Shown here piece after piece: positions 8,953 through 21,232 of a DNA stretch of 33,348 nt. The stretch is from Lonsdalea britannica (GTDB lineage Bacteria > Pseudomonadota > Gammaproteobacteria > Enterobacterales > Enterobacteriaceae). How positions within the stretch are numbered: position 1 is the stretch's first letter; every line of letters begins with the position of its first letter. The position numbers and the translations under genes were made by a program. The notes beneath the pieces are model-generated. The model was not told the DNA's origin. It was given only the letters and a program-made list of their open reading frames with translations, and ran no database searches. The stretch is from positions 1-33,348 of the forward strand of contig NZ_CAMKXG010000007.1 of the NCBI RefSeq assembly GCF_946477055.1. Reading direction: 5' to 3'.

Positions 8953-11511
8953 GTGAAGCTCGTAAAGTATTTATTCATCCTTGCAGTAACTTGCATTCTG
9001 CTGGGAGCCGCCTCGCTCTATGGCCTTTATCGCTATATTGAGCCTCAGTTACCCGATGTCGCGACGCTCAAAGACGTCCGTTTGCAAACCCCGATGCAGG
9101 TCTACAGCGCCGACGGCGAGCTCATCGCTCAGTTCGGCGAAAAACGCCGTATTCCATTGCAACTGTCCCAGATCCCGCCCGAGCTGGTGCATGCTTTTAT
9201 CGCGACGGAAGACAGCCGCTTCTATGAACATCACGGTATCGACCCGCAGGGCATCCTGCGTGCGGCATCGATTGCGATGATGTCAGGCCATGCGTCTCAG
9301 GGCGCGAGTACCATCACTCAGCAGCTGGCGCGTAACTTCTTCTTGAGCCCGGAGCGCACCCTGTTGCGTAAGGTTAAGGAAGTTTTTCTCGCCATCCGCA
9401 TTGAGCAGATGATGACGAAGGATGAAATCCTCGAGCTCTATCTCAACAAGATCTATCTGGGATATCGCGCGTACGGCGTCGGCGCGGCGGCGCAGGTCTA
9501 CTTTGGCCGAACGGTGGATCAGCTTACGCTGGGTGAAATGGCGATGATCGCCGGTCTGCCCAAAGCGCCATCGACCTTCAACCCGCTCTACTCATATGAC
9601 CGCGCGCTTGCCCGCCGCAACGTAGTGTTATCGCGTATGCTGGATGAAAACTACATCACGCGAGCTCAGTACGATCAGGCAAGAAGTGAGAAATTGGAGG
9701 CCGACTACCACGCGCCTGAAATCGCTTTCTCCGCGCCATATATGGCGGAAATGGTACGTCAGGAAATGGTGAAACGTTATGGCGACGGCGCCTACAACGA
9801 CGGCTACAAGGTCTACACCACCATCACCCGGAAACTCCAGCAGGCCGCGGATGACGCCGTACGCAACAATGTGATCGACTACGATATGCGCCACGGTTAC
9901 CGCGGAGCGGACCAGGAGCTGTGGAAAGTCGGTATGCCGGCCTGGCCCGAAAAGAAAATCATTGAAGCCCTGAAGAAACTGCCGGTCTACGGACCACTGC
10001 AGCCAGCGGTGGTCACGGCCTCTGCCGCCGATCAGGCCACCGCAACACTCTCCTCTGGCGAAAAAGTCGTTCTGCCGCTGGAAAGCGTACGCTGGGCGCG
10101 TCCGTTTAAAACCGACTATCTGCAAGGCGCCATTCCGCGACGCGTGACCGATGTCCTGCAGGCGGGCCAGCAGATCTGGGTGCGTAAAGTCGACAACGTC
10201 TGGTGGCTGGCTCAGGTGCCTGACGTCAATTCCGCGATGGTGTCTTTAGACCCGAATAACGGCGCCGTTCTGGCGTTAGTGGGTGGCTTCGACTTCAACC
10301 AGAGCAAGTTCAACCGCGCCACTCAGGCTTTGCGCCAGATCGGGTCGAACATTAAACCGTTCCTCTACACGGCGGCGATGGACAAAGGGCTGACGCTCGC
10401 CACCCTGCTGAACGACGCCCCAATTACCCGCTGGGATCCGGGTGCCGGTTCCGACTGGAGTCCGAAAAACTCCCCGCCGCAGTATGATGGCCCAATCCGA
10501 CTTCGTCAGGGTTTGGGACAGTCCAAAAACGTCGTGATGGTACGCGCGATGCGCGCGATGGGCGTGGACTATGCGGCCGACTATCTGGAGCGCTTTGGTT
10601 TCCCGCAGCAGAACATCGTTCACACCGAGTCGCTGGCGCTGGGGGCGGCTGCGTTTACGCCGTTGCAGATGGTTCGCGGTTATTCGGTCATGACGAACGG
10701 CGGCTATTTGGTCGACCCGTATTTTATCAGCAAGATCGTCGATGATTTCGGTAATACGCTGTTCGCCGCGGCACCGAAAATCGTTTGCGACAGCTGTAAT
10801 TTGCCGGTCATTTACGGTGAAACTCAACGTTCCGTCGAACTCTCTCCAGACTCAATGGAAAATGTCGCCACGTCTCAGGAGCATTCGCAGCCGAACGCCG
10901 CGCCGCAACCCGATCCGATTACGCCGCCGGAAGCAGCGCGACAGGCCAATCAGCCGTATGCGCCGCACGTCATCAGCACGCCGCTGGCCTTCCTTATCAA
11001 GGACGCCATGAACAGTAATGTCTTCGGCGAACCGGGCTGGATGGGAACCGGCTGGCGCGCAGGGAAAGTGCTGCAACGCCATGATATCGGTGGGAAAACG
11101 GGGACGACCAACAACTCCAAGGATGCCTGGTTCTCCGGCTATGGACCGAATATTGTGACGTCCATCTGGATTGGCTTCGACGATCATCGTCGCGATCTGG
11201 GGCGCTCAACTCTTTCAGGTGCGATCCGCGATCAAATTTCCGGATACGAAGGGGGCGCCAAGAGCGCTCAACCAGCCTGGGATAGCTTCATGAAAGTCGC
11301 ACTGAGCGGCGTACCGGAGCAGAAGATGACCCCACCACCGGGCATTACCACCGTCACAATCGACCGCAGCACGGGCATGCTGTCCGACGGGGGCGGCAAT
11401 AGCCGTCAGGAATACTTTATCGACGGGACGCAGCCGACAGAACACGCGACCCATGATTCCGGTACGACGTTGTACGACGCCGGTAGCGGTCAATCCGAAG
11501 AGTTATTCTAA
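8953..11511 (+). CDS. mrcA: Penicillin-binding protein 1A (bifunctional transglycosylase/transpeptidase)
   Basis: Class A PBP that polymerises glycan strands and crosslinks peptides in the periplasm during side-wall growth. The 852-residue product (GTG start at 8953) begins MKLVKYLFILAVTCILLGAA, a signal anchor. The GT51 domain has EDSRFYEH with catalytic Glu86, then GASTITQQLARN and KVKEVFLAIRIE. An OB-like insert follows. The transpeptidase domain has the nucleophile Ser465 in SNIK, the SKN triad near GLGQSKNVVM, and KTGT in GGKTGTTNN. Length and sequence track E. coli PBP1a (850 aa), including QSEELF at the C terminus. GTG start use is shared with E. coli. It diverges from hofM and converges with nudE. 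Confidence 0.98.
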   Translation: MKLVKYLFILAVTCILLGAASLYGLYRYIEPQLPDVATLKDVRLQTPMQVYSADGELIAQFGEKRRIPLQLSQIPPELVHAFIATEDSRFYEHHGIDPQGILRAASIAMMSGHASQGASTITQQLARNFFLSPERTLLRKVKEVFLAIRIEQMMTKDEILELYLNKIYLGYRAYGVGAAAQVYFGRTVDQLTLGEMAMIAGLPKAPSTFNPLYSYDRALARRNVVLSRMLDENYITRAQYDQARSEKLEADYHAPEIAFSAPYMAEMVRQEMVKRYGDGAYNDGYKVYTTITRKLQQAADDAVRNNVIDYDMRHGYRGADQELWKVGMPAWPEKKIIEALKKLPVYGPLQPAVVTASAADQATATLSSGEKVVLPLESVRWARPFKTDYLQGAIPRRVTDVLQAGQQIWVRKVDNVWWLAQVPDVNSAMVSLDPNNGAVLALVGGFDFNQSKFNRATQALRQIGSNIKPFLYTAAMDKGLTLATLLNDAPITRWDPGAGSDWSPKNSPPQYDGPIRLRQGLGQSKNVVMVRAMRAMGVDYAADYLERFGFPQQNIVHTESLALGAAAFTPLQMVRGYSVMTNGGYLVDPYFISKIVDDFGNTLFAAAPKIVCDSCNLPVIYGETQRSVELSPDSMENVATSQEHSQPNAAPQPDPITPPEAARQANQPYAPHVISTPLAFLIKDAMNSNVFGEPGWMGTGWRAGKVLQRHDIGGKTGTTNNSKDAWFSGYGPNIVTSIWIGFDDHRRDLGRSTLSGAIRDQISGYEGGAKSAQPAWDSFMKVALSGVPEQKMTPPPGITTVTIDRSTGMLSDGGGNSRQEYFIDGTQPTEHATHDSGTTLYDAGSGQSEELF

Positions 11512-11520
11512 CTACGTAAC

Positions 11521-11555
11521 AGGCAGGTGCGCTGAACCCAGCGCGCCTGCTGCCT
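11521..11555. terminator. GC-rich hairpin between mrcA and nudE
   Basis: AGGCAGG-TGCGCTG pairs with CAGCGCG-CCTGC-TGCCT across a short loop, giving a long imperfect stem between the two converging genes. There is no U-run on either strand, so it is a terminator candidate by position only. Confidence 0.45.
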
Positions 11556-11567
11556 ATCGAAATGGGG

Positions 11568-12131
11568 CTATTTCTGAGAGGACGGCGAGAAAAGGTGGGC
11601 GTGCGCCAGAAACAGTGCGCTGACATTACGCGCCTCACGGAAATCCGGCTCCTGTAACAGTGACATCATCTGCGCCTGCGGCCAACGTACCGGGATCAAC
11701 GGCTCCGGCTCATCGCCCTGTAAGCGCTGCGGATAAAGCCCACGGGCAATGACGATATTCATTTGGCTGGAAAAATAGGACGGGGCCAGCGTCAACGTCG
11801 CCAGCAGTTCGAAGTGCTCCGCACCAAACCCGACTTCTTCCTTCAATTCGCGGTCAGCCGCTTCATATACCGTCTCTCCCGCATCGATCAGCCCTTTGGG
11901 AAAGCCCAGCTCATACTGCTCAATCCCCACCGCATATTCGCGGATCAGCAGCAAATCATCGCCAATCATCGGCACAATCATCACCGCTTCCCGGCCGGAA
12001 GGGCGCATCCGCTCATACACGCGGCGCTCGCCGTTACTGAACTCCAGATCCACCGATTCGACATTAAACAGACGCGAGCGGGCTACGGTTTCAACCCCGA
12101 GAATTTTGGGTTTTTGCAGGTTATTATCCAT
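11568..12131 (-). CDS. nudE: ADP compounds hydrolase NudE
   Basis: Nudix hydrolase that cleaves ADP-ribose, Ap3A, Ap2A and NADH to AMP plus the second moiety. The 187-residue product carries a perfect Nudix box (GX5EX7REUXEEXGU) at residues 80-102. Gly80, Glu86, Arg94-Glu95, Glu98-Glu99 and Gly101 are all present. The N terminus (MDNNLQKPKILGVETVARSR) and length match E. coli NudE (186 aa). GGGG lies about 5 nt before the ATG at 12131. It is convergent with mrcA and divergent from igaA, the same arrangement as in E. coli. Confidence 0.95.
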   Translation of the reverse strand: MDNNLQKPKILGVETVARSRLFNVESVDLEFSNGERRVYERMRPSGREAVMIVPMIGDDLLLIREYAVGIEQYELGFPKGLIDAGETVYEAADRELKEEVGFGAEHFELLATLTLAPSYFSSQMNIVIARGLYPQRLQGDEPEPLIPVRWPQAQMMSLLQEPDFREARNVSALFLAHAHLFSPSSQK

Positions 12132-12519
12132 AGAAGCCCCGGTTACAGAGGAAATTAGCTGTCGCTGACCGCACAGTTGGAAAAATACTGGTACGCTTCA
12201 CAGCATGATCGGTACGGGCATTTTGCGGCAATTGCGTTGTTGCCTGCAACTTTACCATACCAAAACAACAAGATTGCAACACCTTGAACACATAAGCTTT
12301 ACTCATGTAAACCAGAGAGGCGCCTGGATGAAAAAAAAATAGGATTATCCTCATTTTTGTTCATGTCTGGCCTTGTTAGCATCCAAGGATCAAGACAAGA
12401 ATGTATAAATTCAGTTAGCAAAGGCAGCCAGCAAAGCTAGATGGGATAACATAGCCTATGTATCTTTGTTAGTATCCGAAAAAAACAGAGGAAACCTGAC
12501 GCTGTTGGATGGTAATGAT
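12132..12519. other. Intergenic stretch between nudE and igaA
   Basis: About 390 AT-rich bases between divergent genes. I find no credible gene. A TGTATAAAT at 12402-12410 could be an extended -10 for igaA, but no good -35 lies at the right distance. A short inverted repeat (AGGA-N3-TCCT) lies near 12342 beside an A9 tract. Confidence 0.5.
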
Positions 12520-14661
12520 ATGAGTACAATACTCATCATATTGTCTGTATTGTTAGCCTGTCTGATTGCGGTAGGGGGTTTCATTGGCTATCGCATGTAT
12601 CGTCGTTTTCTTTTTGCCAAACGCCTGCCCGTCGTCTCTGGACATCGCCAGCTGACCTCAACGGAACGCAAGGCTGTAGAACATTATTTGGTGTCGAAAG
12701 ATGCTGACAATACGCTGCCGCTTACTGCGTCGGCGTCTTCCCCGCGTCTGACACGTTCTCTGCTCAGCAACCGCGTTTACCCCATCACGCACAGCATTAC
12801 TCGCTATGGGCTCAGCACTGACGCGCCAAATAAATGGCGATACTTCATTGATACGCAAGAAGTTCACCTGCCTCCCAGTTGGGAACAGTACATCACGCAA
12901 AATAACGAGATCGAGCTAATCACCACGCGTTCTATGCCGCTGGTTATTTCTCTCAACGGACACTCGATCACGGAATACATCAACAACCACGATTCCTCGA
13001 ACAACCGCGAACTGCCGATTGGCAACGCGTCAATCCTCCCGGAAGAAAACGAACATACCGAACTGCTTTCCGTGCGCAAAGAAACGCGGGAAGAGTACGC
13101 CACGCATCGTTCTCGCGGCCTTAAAGACGCCGCCGTGCTGTGTTGCGCCTTTTTTCTGTTGGTCTTCAGCCTCAACAGCCCGCTGGCGGTGCTGCCGTGG
13201 CTGGCGGGCACCGCCTGTCTGCTGGCCGCATGGGGCTGCTGGCAGCTATTTCGTTCCCCCCGAGAAAAAGAGCTGCAGGACGTCCACTGTCTGAACGGTA
13301 CGCCGCAGTGTCTGGGGCTTTTTGGCGAATCTAACCAAAGCCGTCTAGGCAATATCTCTCTCGGCAACATCGATCTGATTTATCCCCCACACTGGCAACC
13401 CTACATCGGCCACGATTTGGGGAAAAAGACCGATGTGGACATCTATCAAAACCGGCAGGTCGTACGGCAGGGAAAATATCTGTCGCTGCACAATGAAGTC
13501 AAAAAGTTTCCCTTGCAGAAACGCGGCAAGAATCTGGTGCTGGCCTGCGGCGCGCTGTGCAGCCTGCTGCTGTTGAGTTACGTGCCGCTCGATCTCCCGC
13601 TCAAGCTTAGCCTCGCCTGGATTAAGGGCGCGAACAACATCAAGGTCACACAGGTCGATGAACTGGAACGGATGCCGCTCCATGTCGGCGATACATTGCA
13701 GGTACACGGCACCGGCATGTGTTACGTCCCCCCCGTAGATCATGGCCCCATGCCTCCCAGCACATCGGCTTTCCAGCCCTTCGACTGTTCCGCCATCTAC
13801 TGGAATAAAGCCGACCCGCTACCGCTGCCTGAATCCGACATCATCGAAAAAACTATCGCCTTGCGCGCCACGGTTAACGACCAGCTGCATCCTTCGACGA
13901 ATGGCGACGGAGCCAGCTCACCGTTAGCCAGCGCGATCCAGAAGTCCGGCATGATTCTGTTGAATGACTTTTCCGACATCGTGCTGAAAACCGAAGACTT
14001 GTGCGAAAAGGAAGAGGATTGTACGCGTCTTAAAAACGCGCTGATTAATCTCGGCAACGTGAAAAGCTGGAACGTGCTGGTCAGACGCGCCAGCTCCGGC
14101 GCGCTGAAAGGCACCAGCGTCATCCTGCGCCCCGTGAGTGCCGAAACGCTGGATACGTTGGTCAACAACGCCACGGACTATTTTTATTTGCAGGAGCTTC
14201 GCAACGCCACCAATACGTTGAACAGCCCGCCGCCAGCGGGGTTCCTCATCCGTAGCGATGAAGGCAACCAGTTCGTCACCCATCCAGAACCCATGACGCC
14301 GTTGCCGGAGTATCGACCGGCGGAACAGTGGCAGGAACTGCAGCGCCTGTCCGCGATGTTGCTGCACACATCATTCGAAGCCAGCGGCGTCATCACCGCC
14401 ATTTCTCTGGATGCTAACGGCACTCGCCATATTTCGCTTCATAGCGAACCCGATGCGGTCACGCTGTGGCGCTACCTCGGTAGCTGCATTCTGCTTCTGC
14501 TGTTTACGAGCGTGTTCATCATCAACGTCGTACAGCTGGTCATGAAGCATCGCCGGAGCAAACAGCGCATTGCCGACATCCAACAGTACTACGCCAGATA
14601 TCTGGCGCCGGAGACCTCCGCGACGCCTGCGTTACACGGCAGCGCTTCTCGTCCGTCGTGA
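12520..14661 (+). CDS. igaA: Intracellular growth attenuator IgaA (YrfF/UmoB), Rcs repressor
   Basis: Inner-membrane protein that holds the Rcs phosphorelay off by contacting RcsD; usually essential unless Rcs is inactive. From the ATG at 12520 (MSTILIILSVLLACLIAVGG) the product is 713 aa, against 711 in E. coli. Membrane segments are seen at about residues 3-24, 203-245 (two passes), 337-358 and 650-675. They enclose a cytoplasmic part (AITRYGLSTDAPNKWRYF-like, VHLPPSWEQYI) and a large periplasmic domain. That domain holds four cysteines, in GTGMCYVPP, PFDCSAI and the pair LCEKEEDC. An in-frame start at 12466 is possible, but family members begin at MSTI. It diverges from nudE and is followed by yrfG. 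Confidence 0.94.
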   Translation: MSTILIILSVLLACLIAVGGFIGYRMYRRFLFAKRLPVVSGHRQLTSTERKAVEHYLVSKDADNTLPLTASASSPRLTRSLLSNRVYPITHSITRYGLSTDAPNKWRYFIDTQEVHLPPSWEQYITQNNEIELITTRSMPLVISLNGHSITEYINNHDSSNNRELPIGNASILPEENEHTELLSVRKETREEYATHRSRGLKDAAVLCCAFFLLVFSLNSPLAVLPWLAGTACLLAAWGCWQLFRSPREKELQDVHCLNGTPQCLGLFGESNQSRLGNISLGNIDLIYPPHWQPYIGHDLGKKTDVDIYQNRQVVRQGKYLSLHNEVKKFPLQKRGKNLVLACGALCSLLLLSYVPLDLPLKLSLAWIKGANNIKVTQVDELERMPLHVGDTLQVHGTGMCYVPPVDHGPMPPSTSAFQPFDCSAIYWNKADPLPLPESDIIEKTIALRATVNDQLHPSTNGDGASSPLASAIQKSGMILLNDFSDIVLKTEDLCEKEEDCTRLKNALINLGNVKSWNVLVRRASSGALKGTSVILRPVSAETLDTLVNNATDYFYLQELRNATNTLNSPPPAGFLIRSDEGNQFVTHPEPMTPLPEYRPAEQWQELQRLSAMLLHTSFEASGVITAISLDANGTRHISLHSEPDAVTLWRYLGSCILLLLFTSVFIINVVQLVMKHRRSKQRIADIQQYYARYLAPETSATPALHGSASRPS

Positions 14662-14752
14662 AATCATTCGCCTTAAACCGGTATACTGACGGACAAATCC
14701 CCTCAGCCTGACGGCCGCCTCCGGCGGCAATGGCCTCTTTGCCGGAGTGATA

Positions 14753-15439
14753 ATGATTTCCGAACTTGATTGGAATGAGATAGATACCGTGCTGTTGGAC
14801 ATGGATGGCACCTTGCTTGACCTCGCTTTCGACAGCTACTTTTGGCTGCAGCTGGTGCCGCAAACGCTCAGCGAAAGGCGCGGCATCTCTCTGGAAGAAG
14901 CAAAATCGCAGATGGCTCACGAATACCAGTCCGTCCAGCATACGCTTAACTGGTACTGCTTCGACTACTGGAGCCAACAGCTGGATCTGGATATACGTCA
15001 GATGACGCGAGACATCGCTTCACGCGCACGGCTTCGGGACGATACCGCGCCTTTTCTCCGTGCATTGAGAGACAGTGGTCACCATACGGTTTTGCTGACG
15101 AACGCCCATCCGCACAGCCTGTCGGTTAAAATTGAACGTACGGGGCTCGATCAGCACCTTGATTTATTACTTTCCACCCATACTTATGGCTTTCCGAAAG
15201 AAGATCAGCGTTTATGGCAGGCGGTGCAGGCTCAGATCGGATTCGACCCTGCGCGGACCTTGTTTGTGGATGATAGCGAACCCATTCTGGACGCGGCCAA
15301 GACGTTCGGGATCGGCTACTGTCTGGGCGTCAGCAACCCGGACTCCAGTCTGCCCGAGGATAAAACGTTCCACCGCCATCCAGCGACCAACGATTACCGG
15401 ACGCTGATCCCCGCCTTCACAGGCGCCACCGGTTTTTGA
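14753..15439 (+). CDS. yrfG: HAD-family GMP/IMP nucleotidase YrfG
   Basis: HAD phosphatase; the E. coli homologue dephosphorylates GMP and IMP. The 228-residue product has motif I DMDGT at residues 16-20 with LLDLAFDSYFW after it. HTLNWYCFDYWSQQLDLD, motif II LLTNAHPHSL, motif III FPKEDQRLW and motif IV FVDDSEPILDAA follow. I chose the ATG at 14753 because CCGGAG lies 6 nt upstream; the GTG at 14747 would abut that site. It ends 9 nt before hslR, and the hslR ribosome site begins within its stop codon. Same neighbours as in E. coli. Confidence 0.93.
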   Translation: MISELDWNEIDTVLLDMDGTLLDLAFDSYFWLQLVPQTLSERRGISLEEAKSQMAHEYQSVQHTLNWYCFDYWSQQLDLDIRQMTRDIASRARLRDDTAPFLRALRDSGHHTVLLTNAHPHSLSVKIERTGLDQHLDLLLSTHTYGFPKEDQRLWQAVQAQIGFDPARTLFVDDSEPILDAAKTFGIGYCLGVSNPDSSLPEDKTFHRHPATNDYRTLIPAFTGATGF

Positions 15440-15448
15440 GGAGCACAT

Positions 15449-15862
15449 ATGAGCAAAGCCAGCCAGCATGAAGACACCAGCGCGGTCCGGCTGGACAAGT
15501 GGCTGTGGGCGGCACGGATTTACAAAACCCGCGCCGTCGCCCGCGATATGGTTGAAGGCGGCAAGGTTCACTATAACGGTCAGCGCAGCAAGCCCAGCAA
15601 ACTGGTCGAGCTGAATGCCGAACTCAAACTACGTCAGGGCAACGACGAACGCACCATCGTGATTCTGGAGATCTGCGCACAGCGCCGGTCCGCACCTCAG
15701 GCGCAGGCGATGTATCAGGAAACCGAGGTCAGTATCGAAAAACGGGAAAACATGGCGCAGGCAAGAAAAATGAACGCGCTGTCCATGCCCCACCCCGACC
15801 GTCGCCCAGATAAAAAAGAGCGCCGGGATTTGATTAAATTTAAATACAGCGATGCGGAATAA
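15449..15862 (+). CDS. hslR: Heat-shock protein 15 (ribosome-associated)
   Basis: Hsp15 binds free 50S subunits that carry a nascent chain blocked in translation and helps recycle them. The 137-residue product has an S4 RNA-binding domain at about residues 12-60 ([39 protein letters not shown]). A basic C-terminal tail follows ([14 protein letters not shown]). The GAGGAG site overlaps the yrfG stop. Length is close to E. coli HslR (133 aa). hslO follows 25 nt later; the pair is a heat-shock operon in E. coli, but I could not define a sigma32 promoter here. Confidence 0.95.
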   Translation: MSKASQHEDTSAVRLDKWLWAARIYKTRAVARDMVEGGKVHYNGQRSKPSKLVELNAELKLRQGNDERTIVILEICAQRRSAPQAQAMYQETEVSIEKRENMAQARKMNALSMPHPDRRPDKKERRDLIKFKYSDAE

Positions 15863-15887
15863 TCCGCCGTCGCCGCGAGAAAATATT

Positions 15888-16760
15888 ATGTCCACACACG
15901 ATCAATTACACCGTTACCTGTTCGAAAGCCACGCCGTACGTGGTGAACTGGTCACGGTCAGCGACACGCTCCAGCAGGTCCTGGAGAATCACGACTACCC
16001 GGCTCCCGTGCAAACGCTGCTCGGCGAACTGCTGGTCGCCACCAGCCTGCTGACCGCGACGCTGAAATTCAATGGCGACATTACGGTTCAGCTACAGGGC
16101 GATGGGCCGCTGAAGCTGGCCGTCATCAACGGCAACCATGCTCAGCAGATGCGCGGCGTAGCTCGCCTGCAGGGCGATATCGCGCCTGAAAGCTCGCTGC
16201 ACGATATGATCGGCAACGGCTATCTGGTGATCACCATCACCCCGACCGAAGGTGAGCGCTATCAGGGCGTTGTCGGGCTTGAAGGCGACACGCTGGCAGC
16301 CTGCCTGGAAAACTACTTCCTGCAGTCAGAACAGCTGCCGACGCGCCTGTTTATCCGTACCGGCGAGCACGACGGTAAACCGTGCGCCGCCGGTATGCTG
16401 CTACAGGTGCTGCCAGCTCAGGAAGGCAGCCGGGACGACTTCGACCATCTCTCTCAGCTGACGACGACGGTAAAAGGCGAGGAGCTGTTCTCTCTGCCCG
16501 CGAATGAGGTGCTGTACCGCCTGTATCATCAGGAAGAAGTGACGGTATACGAGCCGCAGCCGGTCAGTTTCCATTGCCACTGCTCGCGCGAGCGCTGTGA
16601 GAATGCTTTGCTGACGCTGTCGGAAAGTGAAGTGGACGATATTCTGGCGCAGGACGGCAACATCGACATGCATTGCGATTACTGCGGAAGCCATTACCTC
16701 TTCAATGCGGCCGACATCGACCACATTCGTCAGTCCGCCTCACGCACCAATCTGCACTAA
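15888..16760 (+). CDS. hslO: Redox-regulated chaperone Hsp33
   Basis: Cytosolic holdase activated by oxidative unfolding. The 290-residue product ends in a zinc-binding redox switch with all four cysteines: Cys230 and Cys232 (CHC) and Cys263 and Cys266 (CDYC). The N-terminal core shows the [15 protein letters not shown] start and the [20 protein letters not shown] stretch. I chose the ATG at 15888 ([12 protein letters not shown]); the longer frame from 15852 overlaps hslR and has no family support. E. coli Hsp33 is 292 aa. It is followed by a strong terminator. Confidence 0.96.
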   Translation: MSTHDQLHRYLFESHAVRGELVTVSDTLQQVLENHDYPAPVQTLLGELLVATSLLTATLKFNGDITVQLQGDGPLKLAVINGNHAQQMRGVARLQGDIAPESSLHDMIGNGYLVITITPTEGERYQGVVGLEGDTLAACLENYFLQSEQLPTRLFIRTGEHDGKPCAAGMLLQVLPAQEGSRDDFDHLSQLTTTVKGEELFSLPANEVLYRLYHQEEVTVYEPQPVSFHCHCSRERCENALLTLSESEVDDILAQDGNIDMHCDYCGSHYLFNAADIDHIRQSASRTNLH

Positions 16761-16772
16761 TCCCACCGCTTC

Positions 16773-16801
16773 AAAGGGCGCCTGAAAGCGCCCTTTCTTT
16801 T
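16773..16801 (+). terminator. Intrinsic terminator after hslO
   Basis: AAAGGGCGC pairs perfectly with GCGCCCTTT (9 bp) around a CTGAAA loop and is followed by CTTTT. It closes the yrfG-hslR-hslO group. Confidence 0.9.
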
Positions 16802-16803
16802 CA

Positions 16804-16825
16804 ATCTGTGCTCGATATCACATTT
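16804..16825 (+). promoter_or_regulatory. CRP-cAMP binding site upstream of pckA
   Basis: TGTGC-N6-TCACA (16807-16822) matches nine of ten core positions of the CRP consensus TGTGA-N6-TCACA, with AT-rich flanks as in the 22-bp consensus. Its centre is near 16814.5. An AAGAAT at 16844-16849 could be the -10, which would place the site near -41.5. pckA of E. coli is known to be cAMP-CRP activated. Confidence 0.75.
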
Positions 16826-16960
16826 TCATTACTTTTGCGTCACAAGAATAAGCAAAGTTATTAAAGAATTTATTTAATTTTATGATAGTTCTCGTAGTTA
16901 AAATAAGCTCTGGCCCTACACTATTAGGCAGTAGGACAATACCCATTGAGGAGTAGCCAC

Positions 16961-18580
16961 ATGGAGATTAACGGCCAGATGTCACAGGCGCTTTCCGCTT
17001 ACGGCATTCACGATATCCGCGAACTCGTCTATAACCCGAGCTACGATTTACTGTTTGAAGAAGAAACATCCCCTACATTAGAAGGTTACGAACGCGGCAT
17101 CGAAACTGAGCTAGGTGCGGTCGCCGTCAACACCGGTATTTTCACCGGTCGTTCACCGAAAGATAAATATATCGTCCGTGACGATGTGACCCGCGATACC
17201 GTCTGGTGGGCCGATCAGGGCACCGGCAAGAATGACAACCATCCGCTCAGCCAGGACGTCTGGCAACAGTTGAAGCAACTGGTCGGCGAGCAACTCTCCG
17301 GGAAACGCCTTTTTGTCGTCGATGCCTACTGCGGCGCTAACCCTGACAGCCGGCTGAAAGTCCGTTTCATCACCGAAGTCGCCTGGCAGGCGCACTTCGT
17401 GAAAAACATGTTTATCCGTCCCAGCGAAGAAGAGCTGCGCGACTTCGTCCCCGACTTCACCGTGCTGAACGGCGCCAAGTGCACCAATCCGCACTGGCAG
17501 GAGCAAGGGCTGAACTCGGAGAACTTCGTCGCCTTTAACCTCACCGAAGGCATTCAGCTAATCGGGGGAACATGGTACGGCGGCGAAATGAAGAAGGGAC
17601 TGTTCGCCATCATGAACTACCTGCTGCCGCTGAAAGGCATCGCCTCCATGCACTGCTCCGCCAACGTCGGCGAAGCGGGCGACGTGGCGGTCTTTTTCGG
17701 CCTCTCCGGTACGGGTAAAACCACGCTATCCACCGATCCTAACCGCCAGCTGATCGGCGATGACGAACACGGCTGGGACGACGACGGCGTCTTCAACTTC
17801 GAAGGCGGCTGCTACGCCAAAACCATCAGACTCTCGCAGGAAGCCGAGCCGGATATCTACGGCGCCATCAAGCGTGACGCGCTGCTGGAAAACGTGACCG
17901 TGCGCGCAGACGGCAGCATCGACTTCGACGATGGGTCGAAAACCGAAAACACCCGGGTGTCCTACCCGATCGATCACATTCTGAATATCGTCAAACCGGT
18001 TTCCAAAGCGGGTCATGCCACCAAGGTGATTTTCCTGACCGCGGACGCGTTCGGCGTGCTGCCGCCGGTGTCTCGCCTGACGTCCGATCAGACGCAATAC
18101 CACTTCCTGTCCGGATTCACCGCCAAACTGGCTGGAACAGAGCGCGGCATTACAGAGCCAACGCCGACATTCTCCGCCTGCTTCGGCGCCGCCTTCCTCA
18201 CGCTGCATCCCACGCAGTATGCCGAAGTGCTGGTGAAACGGATGCAGGCCTCCGGCGCGCAGGCTTATCTGGTGAATACCGGTTGGAACGGCACCGGCAA
18301 ACGCATTTCCATCAAGGATACGCGGGGTATTATCGCCGCCATTCTGAATGGCAGCATCGAAGAGGCGGAAACGAAAACGCTGCCTATCTTCAATCTGTCG
18401 ATCCCAACCGCGCTGGCCGGTGTGGACCCGTCGATTCTGGATCCGCGCGATACGTATGAAAGCGCCGCGCAGTGGGAAGCGAATGCCGAAGATCTGGCTC
18501 AGAGGTTTATCGCCAACTTCGATAAATACACCGATACCCCAGCAGGTGCCGCACTGGTCGCCGCCGGTCCGAAGATCTGA
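16961..18580 (+). CDS. pckA: Phosphoenolpyruvate carboxykinase (ATP)
   Basis: Converts oxaloacetate and ATP to phosphoenolpyruvate, CO2 and ADP, the entry step of gluconeogenesis. The 539-residue product (E. coli 540) shows TGRSPKDK, the Walker A loop GLSGTGKTT at residues 247-255 and the metal-binding DDEHGW. The [13 protein letters not shown] and [11 protein letters not shown] stretches are also present. I chose the ATG at 16961 because GAGGAG lies 7 nt upstream; the TTG at 16946 sits within that site. A near-consensus CRP site lies about 145 bp upstream, so catabolite control is likely. yhgE, found between hslO and pckA in E. coli, is absent here. Confidence 0.98.
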   Translation: MEINGQMSQALSAYGIHDIRELVYNPSYDLLFEEETSPTLEGYERGIETELGAVAVNTGIFTGRSPKDKYIVRDDVTRDTVWWADQGTGKNDNHPLSQDVWQQLKQLVGEQLSGKRLFVVDAYCGANPDSRLKVRFITEVAWQAHFVKNMFIRPSEEELRDFVPDFTVLNGAKCTNPHWQEQGLNSENFVAFNLTEGIQLIGGTWYGGEMKKGLFAIMNYLLPLKGIASMHCSANVGEAGDVAVFFGLSGTGKTTLSTDPNRQLIGDDEHGWDDDGVFNFEGGCYAKTIRLSQEAEPDIYGAIKRDALLENVTVRADGSIDFDDGSKTENTRVSYPIDHILNIVKPVSKAGHATKVIFLTADAFGVLPPVSRLTSDQTQYHFLSGFTAKLAGTERGITEPTPTFSACFGAAFLTLHPTQYAEVLVKRMQASGAQAYLVNTGWNGTGKRISIKDTRGIIAAILNGSIEEAETKTLPIFNLSIPTALAGVDPSILDPRDTYESAAQWEANAEDLAQRFIANFDKYTDTPAGAALVAAGPKI

Positions 18581-18893
18581 TACGCCATAAGCTAAACCAT
18601 CACAAATGCCTGCAACCGCAGGCATTTTTTTTGCTCAACGGACGGCAAGACGTCGCGTATCACCCGCCCGAAAGCAGGCAAGAGTCAGCTTCGCTATGGT
18701 TTATCGTTTTCGGGATGGTGTTTGCAAAAGAAAAGTAGATGCCAGGAGATAACGCTTGCGGTTATCGCGTTCTCGAGGTCAAGAAAGCCCTAACGATAAT
18801 GAAAGGATAAATCGGGAAGCGAACCTAACGATGCGAAATCCGCTTGAAGTATCGCCGGTCGGGAAACCGGCGATAAAGGGAAAAGCCTGCACT
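18581..18893. other. Intergenic stretch between convergent pckA and envZ
   Basis: About 310 bases without a gene. It holds the pckA terminator and, at 18851-18874, a perfect 9-bp hairpin (ATCGCCGGT / ACCGGCGAT, loop CGGGAA). That hairpin could help end ompR-envZ transcripts on the minus strand, although it lacks a U-run there. Confidence 0.6.
18604..18632 (+). terminator. Intrinsic terminator after pckA
   Basis: AAATGCCTGC pairs perfectly with GCAGGCATTT around an AACC loop and runs into eight T residues. A textbook rho-independent terminator. Confidence 0.95.
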
Positions 18894-20983
<2,090 letters not shown>

Positions 20984-21232
20984 TTTATGCTCCAAAGACG
21001 GGATGAACGCCTATGTTGATATTGTTCAAAACTTGTTAAACACTGGACAATCTTTTCTGGTATATATTCTAATCATAATTGTTACAAACCATATAAAAAT
21101 ACGTTGTAATCAAACATTTCCTTTGTCCATATTCGAAGATAATGACATATAGACAACATGAATTCCGTTATCGTTGATAGACGATTCGTCGTAACACCGA
21201 GATTTAATAACATAGATTTTTAACCGAGACGT

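Noticed and set aside
14714..14728. GCCGCC-TCC-GGCGGC hairpin between igaA and yrfG
   Set aside because: No U-run follows and the loop is only three bases; it is more likely a leader structure or chance in GC-rich sequence than a terminator.
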